64,000 nt of DNA from positions 1-64,000 of the forward strand of contig JAIOYV010000022.1 in assembly GCA_021740905.1 (NCBI GenBank), written 5' to 3'. Under the pieces are notes generated by a model that saw nothing but the letters and a program-made list of their open reading frames with translations, was not told the origin of the DNA and did not search any database. This document shows, one piece after another, positions 48,401 to 57,087 of this stretch; the first letter of the stretch is position 1, and every line of letters starts with the position of its first letter. The position numbers were made by a program, and so were the translations under genes. Origin of the DNA: Bacteroidales bacterium. Its GTDB lineage: Bacteria > Bacteroidota > Bacteroidia > Bacteroidales > M50B96.

Positions 48401-48514
48401 GGGCAACAGTTCGTAGCTCAGGTTTTTATAGCCGATTATCCCCAACAGGGTAAATACGCTGAAAAGTACGATTATCAGCGAAGGGCGTTTGATTGAAATT
48501 GCTGTGAGGTTCAT
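45401..48514 (-). CDS. RND multidrug efflux permease (AcrB-type)
   Basis: A 1037-residue inner membrane pump of the HAE1/AcrB type with twelve expected membrane helices and two large periplasmic loops. Typical landmarks: N-terminal MNLTAISIKRPSLIIVLFS, the first-loop PNDLPIISISATSNLPP segment, and GILVDDATVVLENIQRH in helix 4 with the acidic pair of the proton relay. It drives drug or toxin export across the envelope with the adaptor and outer membrane factor encoded next to it. Its start overlaps the adaptor stop by 4 bases (ATGA). A tandem-repeat array begins at its own stop codon. Confidence 0.93.
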   Translation of the reverse strand: MNLTAISIKRPSLIIVLFSVFTLLGIIGYKNLSYELLPDFNQPVVVIKTMYPGAEPQEVETSVSRKIEDALSNLEGVDYLETKSMPNASVIIANLKYGTNIDNAMQDAQRYIDNIRKDLPADILSPVMSKVSPNDLPIISISATSNLPPTEFYQKMKDDYLPQIQQLKGVAEITILGGEEREIQVKVNQDKLKLYKVSLYQLVEAINRSGLDIPAGKVQTDKVNNSVRLIGKFATVQDIKDVQVAMSVPGSPVYVKDVATVSDGIKEISSVSRFNGENGISLLLKKQGDANAVDVSKLVHEKLKSIELQNETSGVKFIIADDSTDKTIAAVNSVVFDLLLAVILVSLVMLLFLRSYRNSIIVLIAIPTSLVTAFAVMWLLGFTLNLMTLLAMSLIIGILVDDATVVLENIQRHLDMGKDKRTAAMDGRMEIGFSAISITLVDVVVFLPILFLQVFVADMLKQFSIVVITSTLTSLLVGFTLTPWLASRIGKKENIRPTNFINRFLLWFEKQLEIFIEWYGKQLEWVLGHKLIFTAIVIFLLVMTGVMMKQGIIGKEMMSTGDQGKFRMNLEFDKSTTVFQNNAVSQKIEDFIIRQPEVETLFSNVAGPSTGIGSLGVGSANLTEFTIQLKPEEERSTDTETYMKLLREELKSEFPNINYSMAVLGLLPKSAPIKITLSGSNLDLVLKTGSELKSAIEVIPGADNVQLSVEEGSPEFIVIPDKDKMQRLGLSTAYVGSNLRTAFTGNDDATLTENGTEYPVRIWLDDFSRRNYEDVQRLSIVNPMGMPIEVSQFAEVRQENSPSLLERLDRQPSVTITAESFGRPSGTMADDVIAYLETAPLPDGVQLTWGADIKTQNESFGALGSVLMISFILIYLIMVALYDNYIYPFVALFSIPVAGIGAFLALNLSLNDLTLFAQLGLIMLMGLVTKNAILIVDFTNQLKARGTHFKEALVLAGKGRMRPILMTTLAMAFGMLPIALAKGTAAEWKNGLAWVIIGGLLSSLILTVYLVPMVYYVVDTIKERFELRQERKRLKKD

Positions 48515-49578
48515 AATTCGCTGTTTAAGGTTACATGTACATTTGCGCTATCGAAAAGATTGACAAAGCCGTTGGTAACAAGCACATCGCCCTGGCTCAA
48601 CCCTTTTGATATCACAGCTTTGTTTTCAAATCTTCCCGACAGGGTGATATTTTGCAGAATGGCTTTTCCGTTTCTTACCACATAAACTTGTGGCTGCACC
48701 GTTGTGCCCACTATGGCAGAGGCCGGGATCATAAGGTGGTTTTCCTGGCTCTCGTTTGTTAAAATCACTTTGCCAAACATGCCCGATTTAATTTTTAGGT
48801 CAGGCGTATTGCTGGTCGAAAACTGAACCGGAAAGCTGTTGCCCATATTCGATTTACTGCCAGTCATACTGACCTTTCCCGACAAGATAGTTTCAGGAAA
48901 CGCATCGATTGAAACAGGATATGTTTGGTTTAGCCCGAACCGGTTTAGTTCATTTTCTGGAACCATGATGGTAAACTTCAAAAGAGAAATATCGGTAATT
49001 TGAAGCAAAGGGATGCCCGGTGCCGCAAAAGCCCCCTCGTCGCTTAACTTGGCGGTAACGATTCCGTTAAACGGGGAAACAATGGTGGTTTTGCTGATTT
49101 GTTCTTCCAGGGTAGCCTTTTGCACCTTGGCCGATTTCAATCCTAAAACGGCCTTCTCCAACTGTACCCCTTGTATAGCATCGGCGTTGGCAAGTATGGT
49201 GAACCGTTTTACATCGGCTTCCAACCCTTCAATTTGAATCTCTACGGATTGCAATTGCAGTTTCAGCAATGAATTATCCAATTGAACCAAGGCCTGTCCT
49301 TTTTGTGCAATGCTTCCCACATCGACCCAAACGGCTTTTATTTTACCCTGGATATCGGCACTTATTTTCGACTCTTTGTTCGGCTCAAAACTACCTGTGT
49401 AGGAACTCTCATTCCCCAGGGTTTCAGGTTTCAGGGTTATTGCCTGCACATTCACGGCTTGTTGCTTGTCGTATTGGTAAACCCTCTCCTGGGTAGTTTC
49501 CTTATTGCTTTTCAAGCGAATAACCACTATGGCAATCAACCCCAATGCCACCACTAAATAAATTATCTTTTTCAACAT
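48511..49578 (-). CDS. RND efflux periplasmic adaptor
   Basis: A 355-residue membrane fusion protein with an N-terminal membrane anchor (about 5-21, IIYLVVALGLIAIVVIRL), a lipoyl/hairpin region (KISADIQGKIKAVWVDVGSIAQKGQALVQLD; VSPFNGIVTAKLSDEGAFAAPGIPLLQI) and a beta-barrel domain (FSTSNTPDLKIKSGMFGKVIL). It links the RND permease to the TolC-like protein. Length and domain order are normal for the family. Confidence 0.92.
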   Translation of the reverse strand: MLKKIIYLVVALGLIAIVVIRLKSNKETTQERVYQYDKQQAVNVQAITLKPETLGNESSYTGSFEPNKESKISADIQGKIKAVWVDVGSIAQKGQALVQLDNSLLKLQLQSVEIQIEGLEADVKRFTILANADAIQGVQLEKAVLGLKSAKVQKATLEEQISKTTIVSPFNGIVTAKLSDEGAFAAPGIPLLQITDISLLKFTIMVPENELNRFGLNQTYPVSIDAFPETILSGKVSMTGSKSNMGNSFPVQFSTSNTPDLKIKSGMFGKVILTNESQENHLMIPASAIVGTTVQPQVYVVRNGKAILQNITLSGRFENKAVISKGLSQGDVLVTNGFVNLFDSANVHVTLNSEL

Positions 49579-49590
49579 GCTTGTACCCTT

Positions 49591-50961
49591 TTATTTTTTA
49601 GATGAAATATTTCCTGTCCATTTCTTCAATTCCAAATCGGCTTTGAGATAGTCTATCACCGATGCCAAATAACTTTGCTGTGCCTCGCGAAGCACATTGT
49701 CGGCCAGCAAGACATCGGTTAAACCTGCCACTCCTTCTTTTTGCTGCAATATCATTTGATCATACACAGTGGTTGCCAAATTTATTTGCGATTGATTGTT
49801 TTCGATCGATTGCCGGGCCACCGATAATCGGCCTTTTGCATTCACAACCTGCATGTTGTTCCGGTCGGCTACCAATTTTATTTGCAGGGAGCTGTTGTCG
49901 ATTTCTATCTTTTTTTGGTTGATTTTTCGTTGGGTAACCGTTCCGTTAAATAGCGGATACGAAACCTGTACCCCGGCAAAACTTGACGGGAAAAACGTAA
50001 GAAAATCATTGGGTTTTTTATCGTATCCAAACCCGGTTTGCCCATAGCTCCCGAAAAGCGAAACAGATGGCAAGCGCGATTTTTTGAGAGTGTTCAGTTC
50101 GCTTGCCAAAATTCGGTTTTGTGCGTTTGCCAGTTGCCAATCGAGGGTTGGCCGGCCTTGATATTCGGTGCTTACCCGGTTTTGTATTTCTGGCTCTACC
50201 TGAATTTGTTGACCAATTGGTATCCCCATCAAAAATTTCAACGCATTCAATACCTCCTCCAAAGTGTTTTCTGCCTGTGTGAATTGGGTCGACAATTGCT
50301 CTTTTTGTAATTGTACTTTGCTCACATCCGCCCCCTTCGCCATAGATTGCTCGAATAGCAACTGCATGTTGGCAAGTAACCGTGTCGTATTAACGATGTT
50401 GCTGTCGATAAAAGCCAACTGGTGTTGCAAAATCTGAGCATTGTAATACAAGTTCGAAATGTCGAAAAATACCTCTTCCTCTGTTTTTTTGTATTGTAAA
50501 CCGGATAGCTCAGAAGCAATTTTAGTTGCCCTGATTCCCCCATATATTTGAGGGTTGTACAAGGGCAATGCAACCTGTATGGCGGCACTTATATTATGAG
50601 GCACACCAAATTGAGCCTCTCGAAATTGACCCTCTGGCGCTGTAGGATCAAAAGTAGACATGGGCATGAGCTGATAGGGCAAATCGATGAAATATTTGTA
50701 ATCGCCTACCACATTCACTTTGGGGATTAGGTTGGCTTTCGATTCCTTCTGTTTTTGCTCGCCTTTAGCGATATTGTTCCGGCCTATCTGAAGGTTCATA
50801 TTATGCACTTGTGCCGTGTCGATACACTGTTGCAAAGTCCAAACCTGGGCGTATCCTGGCATTGATATAAGGGCCAATACGAAAAAGGCAAGTAATCCTT
50901 TTAGTTTGTGAACATTCACTAACCGAGAAGGCAAATTTTTTTTTGTTCTCATCTTATTCAT
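49591..50961 (-). CDS. TolC-like outer membrane efflux protein
   Basis: A 456-residue outer membrane factor with two OEP repeats, a signal peptide (about 20-38) and the coiled-coil helices of TolC (residues about 40-250 and 250-450; TLQQCIDTAQVHNMNLQIGRNN, ANAQNRILASELNTLKKSRLPSVSLFGSYGQ). It forms the exit duct of the RND pump. The next gene (adaptor) begins 12 bases downstream. Confidence 0.92.
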   Translation of the reverse strand: MNKMRTKKNLPSRLVNVHKLKGLLAFFVLALISMPGYAQVWTLQQCIDTAQVHNMNLQIGRNNIAKGEQKQKESKANLIPKVNVVGDYKYFIDLPYQLMPMSTFDPTAPEGQFREAQFGVPHNISAAIQVALPLYNPQIYGGIRATKIASELSGLQYKKTEEEVFFDISNLYYNAQILQHQLAFIDSNIVNTTRLLANMQLLFEQSMAKGADVSKVQLQKEQLSTQFTQAENTLEEVLNALKFLMGIPIGQQIQVEPEIQNRVSTEYQGRPTLDWQLANAQNRILASELNTLKKSRLPSVSLFGSYGQTGFGYDKKPNDFLTFFPSSFAGVQVSYPLFNGTVTQRKINQKKIEIDNSSLQIKLVADRNNMQVVNAKGRLSVARQSIENNQSQINLATTVYDQMILQQKEGVAGLTDVLLADNVLREAQQSYLASVIDYLKADLELKKWTGNISSKK

Positions 50962-50967
50962 TTTTTA

Positions 50968-51306
50968 TCAAAGTACTTTCGTGGAGCTTGTTGGCTTAGG
51001 TGCTTTAACAACAAGGATGCGTGCCACCGCAGTTGAATTATTGTAAAGACAATGCACAATGTCTTTAGGGCTTTCCACCAGGCAATCAGCTTCGACCTGA
51101 ATTTTTTCTTCACCCACCAATACCTCCGGAGTACCTTCTAAAATATAGAAGAACACATCAACAGGAGTAATGTGAGGTTTCAATGCCTGCCCTGGCTCCA
51201 GGGTAATGTGCATGGCTTGTGCCGAATCTTTGTCGTATATTTTTCGCGCGTCAACCTTGTGCGGAGTGGCGGCAATTGCTGTTTCTTTAACGTTTAAAAT
51301 TTTCAT
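50968..51306 (-). CDS. Cupin-domain protein
   Basis: A 112-residue single-domain cupin. The first cupin motif is MHITLEPGQALKPHITPVDVFFYILEG (two His-type positions, with Val where a His is often found, so the metal site may be incomplete), the second is CLVESPKDIVHCLYNNSTAVARILVV. It sits between the TetR gene and the efflux genes in the same operon. A small-molecule sensing or detoxifying role is possible. Confidence 0.75.
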   Translation of the reverse strand: MKILNVKETAIAATPHKVDARKIYDKDSAQAMHITLEPGQALKPHITPVDVFFYILEGTPEVLVGEEKIQVEADCLVESPKDIVHCLYNNSTAVARILVVKAPKPTSSTKVL

Positions 51307-51331
51307 GATATTTTCTATTTTATGGTTGTGT

Positions 51332-51910
51332 TTATTTGGCCAAAACCTTTCTAAGCACTTCGATCAATTTATTTCCTTCGGTCCGTAAATCAAAATCGTG
51401 GTTGTTCAAATCCCACTTTTTTACGAGCAAGCGAAACGATCCCATCGCCATCAGAGCAATGCTTTGTTTGTCGATATCGTTGCGCACATTGTTTTCCAAT
51501 TGACCTTTCTCAACAATATCTTCAATTGTTTGCGCATGGATATTTACGATCTCGACTATTTTGGTTTTTAGCACCTCCTCATTCTTAAAAATCTCCTCGG
51601 CAAAAATCACCGATACTATCGAAGGGGTTTCGGTGAACAGGTCGAGCATCTTCTCAAATATAAAACCTATCTTATCGACTGCTTGGTCGGTATTTGTAGC
51701 CAATAGGTTGGAAAGCATTGTGGCCATATCTTTAAAGCCATGCAGGATGCTCAACAGGATGCTGGTTTTGCTATCGAAATGGCGATAGATGGCGGGTTCG
51801 GAAATCCCGATTTTTTTTGAAATGTTTTTAATGGTCACACCCTGAATACCCTTGCTGGCTATTAGCTCAAAGGCAGCTTCGGTGATTTCCATTTGTCGTT
51901 CGGTTTGCAT
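51332..51910 (-). CDS. TetR-family transcriptional regulator of the efflux operon
   Basis: A 192-residue TetR protein with a standard N-terminal DNA-binding domain (EITEAAFELIASKGIQGVTIKNISKKIGISEPAIYRHFDSKTSILLSIL) and a full-length ligand-binding part. It is the first gene of the TetR-cupin-OMF-adaptor-RND run on the same strand, so it most likely represses this pump and is released by a pump substrate. Confidence 0.9.
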   Translation of the reverse strand: MQTERQMEITEAAFELIASKGIQGVTIKNISKKIGISEPAIYRHFDSKTSILLSILHGFKDMATMLSNLLATNTDQAVDKIGFIFEKMLDLFTETPSIVSVIFAEEIFKNEEVLKTKIVEIVNIHAQTIEDIVEKGQLENNVRNDIDKQSIALMAMGSFRLLVKKWDLNNHDFDLRTEGNKLIEVLRKVLAK

Positions 51911-51922
51911 GATAAATTAGGG

Positions 51923-52123
51923 TTATTGATTTTTCTTCAGTTTTCTTTCCAAGAAGAAACTTACCACCGCAGCCAAAACAAAGAGGATCCCAAAACCAAT
52001 ATGGACCGGGCTTATTTTACATTCCTCTGGATTATTCGTCAAAAGGTGGATCAACATGGGCACAGAACTTAAAGCCACCACGACAAAGCTCACAATCTTA
52101 ATAATGTCTACAATCTTTTTCAT
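51923..52123 (-). CDS. Small two-helix membrane protein
   Basis: A 66-residue protein with two membrane helices (IVSFVVVALSSVPMLIHLL; HIGFGILFVLAAVVSFFL) and a basic C-terminus. It lies directly upstream of the TetR gene (12 bases) in the same direction. No family recognised. The start at 52123 puts the Met just before the first helix; a longer frame starts at 52174. Confidence 0.55.
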   Translation of the reverse strand: MKKIVDIIKIVSFVVVALSSVPMLIHLLTNNPEECKISPVHIGFGILFVLAAVVSFFLERKLKKNQ

Positions 52124-52370
52124 ATTAGCTAGTATTATTTGTTTCGGCAATGTTAGTGAGTATTTACTAACCAACCAAATTTATTTTCATATTTTTGAGA
52201 TTTTTAACAAATGGCAAATTCAAGGACGATTATTAGTTATTTCTGATTGGGATGTAATATTTTGGAATTTACTATATAGGTTGAAGTATAATCTGCTTTG
52301 TTAAATAGTAGATTCCTTATTATATGACGCTACCGACATTCTTGTTCTTTAAATTAAAACTGTAAAAACG

Positions 52371-52402
52371 ACGAACTCCGCCAATCCATTGGCAGAGTTC
52401 GT
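52371..52402 (-). terminator. Bidirectional terminator downstream of norB
   Basis: ACGAACTC (52371-52378) pairs with GAGTTCGT (52395-52402), extended after one mismatch by GCCAA/TTGGC around a 4-base loop. It lies 57 bases past the norB stop. On the minus strand it is followed by CGTTTTTAC, a good T-run. Confidence 0.8.
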
Positions 52403-52458
52403 TTATTTGTTAGAATCTGTGAGTTTGTTCTGTAAAGAACAATCCTATCTTCCATTTC

Positions 52459-54699
52459 TCACTTTTTTATCGACCACCCGGTTTTTAAGCCAAATACAAA
52501 CCAGCCCAGGTACAATGCCCCAATGGCAAAAATTGTATCGCCGATTACCCGTAACCAGCGAACGGTTTCTAAGGTTGGACTTTCTAAAAATTCAGCCGAA
52601 CGGGCATACCACAAACCATGTTTCACACTGGCTACCGTTTGTGCCAGCCCAACAGGTAGCACACTTAATAGGACCATCAACAGCAATCCAATATTCAACG
52701 ACCAGAAAGCAATCTTAATGGATTTTTCTTTCCATTCCGATTTCAAATCCATGTCGCGCAAAACGAAAAGCATGAGGCCAATACCCAACATTCCATAAAC
52801 CCCGAATAATGCGGTATGACCATGTACGGGGGTAGTATTAAGCCCTTGCATATAATACAATGCAATGGGTGGATTGATTAAAAATCCAAAAATCCCTGCA
52901 CCCAAAAAGTTCCAAAAAGCGACGGATACAAAAAAGTAGATAGGCCATTTATATGCATTCACCCACTCGCTTGCTTTGCTTAATTTTATATTATGATAAG
53001 CCTCGAAACCCATTAAAACCAAAGGCACTACTTCCAATGCACTGAAGGAGGACCCCAATGCCAGCACTGCGATTGGCGTTCCTGTAAAATATAAGTGGTG
53101 AAAAGTTCCGAGGATTCCTCCCATCAAAAAGATGATGGTCGAAAACAGGACACTGGTTGTGGCAATCGAGGTTCTGATTAATTGCATCCGCACAAATAAA
53201 AACGCAATGGCAACCGTGGCAAATACTTCGAAGAAACCTTCGACCCAAAGGTGTACCACCCACCAGCGCCAATACTCGGCTACCGAAAGATGGGTTTGCC
53301 TCCCCCACATCAGACCTGCCCCGTAAAACACAGCAATAGCAATAGATGCTATTAAAAACAAGATCAACAAATGTCGGTTCTCTTTACCCTCTTTCAAAGC
53401 TGGCCAAATTGCTCGACCCATTAAAAATAGCCAAATAAATAAACCCAGGAAAAGGAATATTTGCCAGAACCGGCCTAAGTCAACATATTCGTAACCCTGA
53501 TGGCCAAACCAGAAGTTTTCGACCAATCCCAATTTTTGCATCACACCCATCCACTGTCCGGCAAGCGAGCCAACTACAATGATCAATAAAGCGATGAAAA
53601 GGAAATTAACACCCAATTTTTGGTATTTAGGTTCCTTGCCCGAAACGGCAGGTGCAATAAACAATCCTGTTGCCAGCCATGAGGTGGCGATCCAGAAAAT
53701 GGCCAATTGGATGTGCCAGGTGCGCGAAATGGAATAGGGCAACATATCGGCCAGGGGCAAACCATAAAATGCAAGGCCTTCCACCCCATAGTGGGCCGTA
53801 ATTACCCCCATTAAAATCTGAACGAGGATCAACGCTGTAACCACCCAGAAATACTTTAAAGTGGCTTTCATCGAAGGGGTAAGTTTTGTGCCAGACAATG
53901 GATTAACAGGAGGAACTTTGAACTCGTCATCTTCCTTTCGGTTGGTGGCATAATACCATCCTAACAAGCCTATACCCGCCAAGAGGATGATCACGCTAAA
54001 GCCAGTCCATAAAAGAAGGGAGCCGGTGGGTTCGTTGGCCACCAGCTTTTCGGGTGGCCAGTTGTTAGTATAGGTAATTTCCTGTCCGGGCCGTTCGGTC
54101 ACGGTCGACCAGGTAGCCCAAAAGAAGAAAGTATTCATTTGAAACATCCGCTCAGCAGTTTTTATGCTGTTGGCAGGGATGGCGTACGATTCGCGCAAAT
54201 GGGCTTTCGAAGGGTCGTCCATAAACAACCCGGCGTAATGTCCACTGATGGCCTCGAAAGCCTCCGCCCTGATAGCCGATATTTTCAAATTCTTGTTTTG
54301 AGGGTCGTAGGTATTGGTCCGCATCTCCTTTTGCAAACGCTTTTGCAGCATGGCTTGTTTTTCCTCATCAAGATTTTCGTAGGGAATGGAAAATTCATCC
54401 ATCGAAAATCTATTCAGGATAAACATAGCCTCACGGTGCAACCAATCAGCCGTCCAGTCAGGGGCTTTATAGGCACCGTGCCCCCAAATTGTCCCAACTT
54501 CCTGACCTCCCATCGACTGCCACACATTTTGGCCATCTTTTATATCTTGAGATGTAAACAATACCTTCCCATCAGGGGCAACTACTTTTTCGGGTATGGG
54601 CGGGGCATCCCGATAAATTTCAAAACCGTAGTAGCCCAGCACCCCAAACGATACTGCCATGACTACAATCAATCCAATCCATAGTTTTCTTGTGTTCAT
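52459..54699 (-). CDS. norB: Quinol-dependent nitric oxide reductase (qNor)
   Basis: A 746-residue inner membrane enzyme that reduces two NO to N2O with electrons from quinol. An N-terminal extension (residues about 1-230, DGQNVWQSMGGQEVGTIWGHGAYKAPDW) distinguishes qNor from the cytochrome c-linked form. Then come about twelve helices with heme and non-heme iron ligands: TWHIQLAIFWIATSW, WWVVHLWVEGFFEVFA, GTFHHLYFTG and TTPVHGHTALFGVYG. Family length is normal. It is divergent from ric, with a palindrome and two promoter boxes between them; a terminator follows. In this organism it probably serves NO detoxification, since no nitrite reductase is visible nearby. Confidence 0.93.
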   Translation of the reverse strand: MNTRKLWIGLIVVMAVSFGVLGYYGFEIYRDAPPIPEKVVAPDGKVLFTSQDIKDGQNVWQSMGGQEVGTIWGHGAYKAPDWTADWLHREAMFILNRFSMDEFSIPYENLDEEKQAMLQKRLQKEMRTNTYDPQNKNLKISAIRAEAFEAISGHYAGLFMDDPSKAHLRESYAIPANSIKTAERMFQMNTFFFWATWSTVTERPGQEITYTNNWPPEKLVANEPTGSLLLWTGFSVIILLAGIGLLGWYYATNRKEDDEFKVPPVNPLSGTKLTPSMKATLKYFWVVTALILVQILMGVITAHYGVEGLAFYGLPLADMLPYSISRTWHIQLAIFWIATSWLATGLFIAPAVSGKEPKYQKLGVNFLFIALLIIVVGSLAGQWMGVMQKLGLVENFWFGHQGYEYVDLGRFWQIFLFLGLFIWLFLMGRAIWPALKEGKENRHLLILFLIASIAIAVFYGAGLMWGRQTHLSVAEYWRWWVVHLWVEGFFEVFATVAIAFLFVRMQLIRTSIATTSVLFSTIIFLMGGILGTFHHLYFTGTPIAVLALGSSFSALEVVPLVLMGFEAYHNIKLSKASEWVNAYKWPIYFFVSVAFWNFLGAGIFGFLINPPIALYYMQGLNTTPVHGHTALFGVYGMLGIGLMLFVLRDMDLKSEWKEKSIKIAFWSLNIGLLLMVLLSVLPVGLAQTVASVKHGLWYARSAEFLESPTLETVRWLRVIGDTIFAIGALYLGWFVFGLKTGWSIKK

Positions 54700-54735
54700 A
54701 TTTTACAAGTATTAATAATTGTTAAAAACTGGCGG

Positions 54736-54794
54736 CAAATATATTAATTATAATAAGACCTTTATGTCTTTATATGTAAATTATATTATCTTTG
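54736..54794. promoter_or_regulatory. Divergent promoter with shared palindrome (norB / ric)
   Basis: The TAnnTTTG box for ric is TATCTTTG at 54787-54794; the one for norB is TATATTTG on the minus strand at 54743-54736. Between them, AAGAC (54755-54759) and GTCTT (54766-54770) form an inverted repeat with a 6-base spacer, centred near 54762.5, about -38 from one expected start and -34 from the other. Neither promoter has a good -33 box, so a bound activator, or a repressor covering both, is plausible. Candidates are the Rrf2 protein (55651) and the FNR-like protein (62977). Confidence 0.6.
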
Positions 54795-54824
54795 TGCCAT
54801 AAAAAATATTAAAGACTTAGAATT

Positions 54825-55559
54825 ATGGATATTAAATCGAATGTAAGTGTAGGGGAAATTGTGAGGTCGAATTTTAAGACCGCTCAATTGTTTGAAAAGA
54901 ACAAAATTGATTTTTGCTGCGGGGGTGGGATTTCACTTTCCGAAGCCTGTGAGAAATCAGACGTTGACATAAACAAACTGATCCCCGAAATTGAAGCCCT
55001 GGTGCAAACAAGCGACCCGGATTCAAAGTACATGGATAGCCTTTCGTTGGATGCCTTATCAGAATACATCGTGAAAAGGCACCATAGTTATGTGAACGAG
55101 AACATCCCTTTCATAAAGCAAAAATTACAGAAACTTTGCGAGGTGCATGGCGACCACCACCCCGAACTGTTTGAAGTAAAAGGGCTATTTGGCGAAATGG
55201 CCGGAAATTTAACCAAACACATGCAAAAAGAGGAAATCGTGCTTTTTCCTTATATCCTTAAAATGGTACGTTTCAAGAATGATGGAATCGGTAATGCCAA
55301 AGAATTTGGAAATGTGATAGAGCCTATCGATCAAATGAACCGGGAACACCAAGCCGAGGGGGAACGGTTGGTGAAAATATTGGGTCTGACAAACAACTAC
55401 ATTACTCCGCCCGATGGCTGCAATACTTACAGAGTGACCATGCAAACCATGCAAGAATTTGAATTGGATTTGCACCGCCACATCCATCTCGAAAGCAATA
55501 TCTTGTTTAAAAAGGCGATTGAATTAGAGAAGGAAATAATTGGGGTATTGGGAAGATAA
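54825..55559 (+). CDS. ric: Ric-type di-iron repair protein (ScdA/YtfE/DnrN)
   Basis: A 244-residue protein that repairs iron-sulfur clusters damaged by NO or oxidants. The N-terminal ScdA domain has DFCCGGGISLSEAC; the C-terminal hemerythrin-like four-helix bundle carries the di-iron His ligands (KRHHSYVNE, VHGDHHPELF, HMQKEE, NREHQAEGE, LHRHIHLESNILF). Length is normal. It starts the plus-strand NO-response run opposite norB. Confidence 0.94.
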   Translation: MDIKSNVSVGEIVRSNFKTAQLFEKNKIDFCCGGGISLSEACEKSDVDINKLIPEIEALVQTSDPDSKYMDSLSLDALSEYIVKRHHSYVNENIPFIKQKLQKLCEVHGDHHPELFEVKGLFGEMAGNLTKHMQKEEIVLFPYILKMVRFKNDGIGNAKEFGNVIEPIDQMNREHQAEGERLVKILGLTNNYITPPDGCNTYRVTMQTMQEFELDLHRHIHLESNILFKKAIELEKEIIGVLGR

Positions 55560-55650
55560 AGCGTTCCTCTCGAGATTTCCCACACCTCAGCGGGGCAAGC
55601 TGCTTCGCCACAACATTCAACAATAGTCAATAATCAATAATCATTTAAAT

Positions 55651-56094
55651 ATGTTAGCGAAAAGTACAGAGTATGCAATACGGGCCTTGGTTTATGTACA
55701 ACTTCAAAACTGGAAGGAACAGCGACCAGGCGTTGTAGAAATAGCTAAAGAAATTGAAGCACCAGAGGCCTATTCAGCAAAAATACTTCAAACACTGGCC
55801 AAGCACCAATTGTTGGAGTCGATGAAAGGTAGGGGCGGAGGTTTCTTCTTTAATAATAACCAATCGAATTTGACTCTATATGATATAATCCATGTGATGG
55901 AGGGGGATGGATGTTTCCATAAATGTGCCTTTGGTTTGAAAAACTGCAACGATGAAAATCCATGCCCCCTGCACTACAGCTACATTAATGTACGCGATGG
56001 ATTTTTTAACATTGCGAAACAAGAAACGATACAATCCCTTTCGATGAAAATTGTGGAAGGAAAGGCTGTTTTGAACCGAATAGAAGCGAAATAA
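55651..56094 (+). CDS. Rrf2-family regulator with four cysteines
   Basis: A 147-residue Rrf2 protein: N-terminal winged helix (LAKSTEYAIRALVYVQLQN...YSAKILQTLAKHQLLESMKGRGGGFF) and a cysteine set C88-C92-C99-C105 (GDGCFHKCAFGLKNCNDENPC), which can hold an Fe-S cluster. NsrR, the NO-sensing repressor, and IscR belong to this family; the spacing here is CX3CX6CX5C, so I cannot say which. The location just after ric and before nadA favours NO or Fe-S sensing. It follows 91 bases after ric and precedes nadA by 33. Confidence 0.85.
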   Translation: MLAKSTEYAIRALVYVQLQNWKEQRPGVVEIAKEIEAPEAYSAKILQTLAKHQLLESMKGRGGGFFFNNNQSNLTLYDIIHVMEGDGCFHKCAFGLKNCNDENPCPLHYSYINVRDGFFNIAKQETIQSLSMKIVEGKAVLNRIEAK

Positions 56095-56127
56095 GAGAAA
56101 CACGAGCATCACTAAATATATTTTGAG

Positions 56128-57060
56128 ATGGACAGTAGGTTTTTATTGATAAGTAAGATACGTGCTTTAAAGGAAAGGAAAAATGCAATTATCCTAGCCC
56201 ATTATTATCAGGAGCCGGAAATTCAGGACATAGCCGATTTTGTTGGTGACAGTCTGGATTTGTCACGAAAATCGGCTGAGACAAAAGCCAATATAATCGT
56301 GTTTGCAGGGGTTCACTTTATGGCGGAAACAGCCAAGATATTGTCGCCCGAGAAAAAAGTTCTTCTACCCGATCTACAGGCGGGATGTTCGTTGGCCGAG
56401 TCGTGCCCGTATGAGGATTTTAAAAATTTCAGGGACCAATTCCCCGATCATGTTGTGGTTGCTTATGTGAACACATCAGCCCAAATAAAAGCCCTTACCG
56501 ACATCTGTTGTACTTCAACCAATGCCGTACAGGTGATTAACAGCATCCCCGAAAAACAGAAAATTATTTTTGCCCCCGACCGCAACCTTGGCAATTACCT
56601 AAACAGCCTGACGGGTCGGAATATGGTTTTATGGGACGGGGCTTGCCATGTGCACGAAGAATTTTCATTGGAAAAGATCTTGGACATAAAAAAAGTGCAT
56701 CCAAAGGCTAAACTAATTGCCCACCCTGAATGTCAAAAACCGATCCTCATAGCCGCTAATTTTATCGGGTCCACCTCGGCCTTGCTAAACTACACACAAA
56801 GGGACGACTCTGTAGAATTTATTGTGGCCACCGAATCGGGGATATTGCACCAGATGAAAAAAAGAAGCCCCGACAAACTATTTATCCCTGCCCCACCCAT
56901 CGACTCTACCTGTGGTTGCAACGATTGTAAATTTATGAAAGTGCATAGCCTGGAAAAAATCTACACCAGCCTCAATGAGGAAGTGCATGAGATCAATTTG
57001 CCCAAAGATATTATGGAGAAGGCAAGAATACCCATTCAAAGAATGTTGGAAATTAATTAA
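56128..57060 (+). CDS. nadA: Quinolinate synthase NadA
   Basis: A 310-residue quinolinate synthase, which condenses iminoaspartate with dihydroxyacetone phosphate in NAD synthesis. It needs a [4Fe-4S] cluster. Hallmarks: AIILAHYYQEPEIQDIADFVGDSL, CSLAESCPYEDF, WDGACHVHEEF, AHPECQKPILI, and the C-terminal CGCNDCKFM. The cluster is sensitive to NO and oxidants, which would explain its place between an Rrf2 regulator and a hemerythrin gene. No nadB or nadC is adjacent. Confidence 0.95.
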   Translation: MDSRFLLISKIRALKERKNAIILAHYYQEPEIQDIADFVGDSLDLSRKSAETKANIIVFAGVHFMAETAKILSPEKKVLLPDLQAGCSLAESCPYEDFKNFRDQFPDHVVVAYVNTSAQIKALTDICCTSTNAVQVINSIPEKQKIIFAPDRNLGNYLNSLTGRNMVLWDGACHVHEEFSLEKILDIKKVHPKAKLIAHPECQKPILIAANFIGSTSALLNYTQRDDSVEFIVATESGILHQMKKRSPDKLFIPAPPIDSTCGCNDCKFMKVHSLEKIYTSLNEEVHEINLPKDIMEKARIPIQRMLEIN

Positions 57061-57087
57061 TAGGATAATAATCAATAATTAAAAAAA

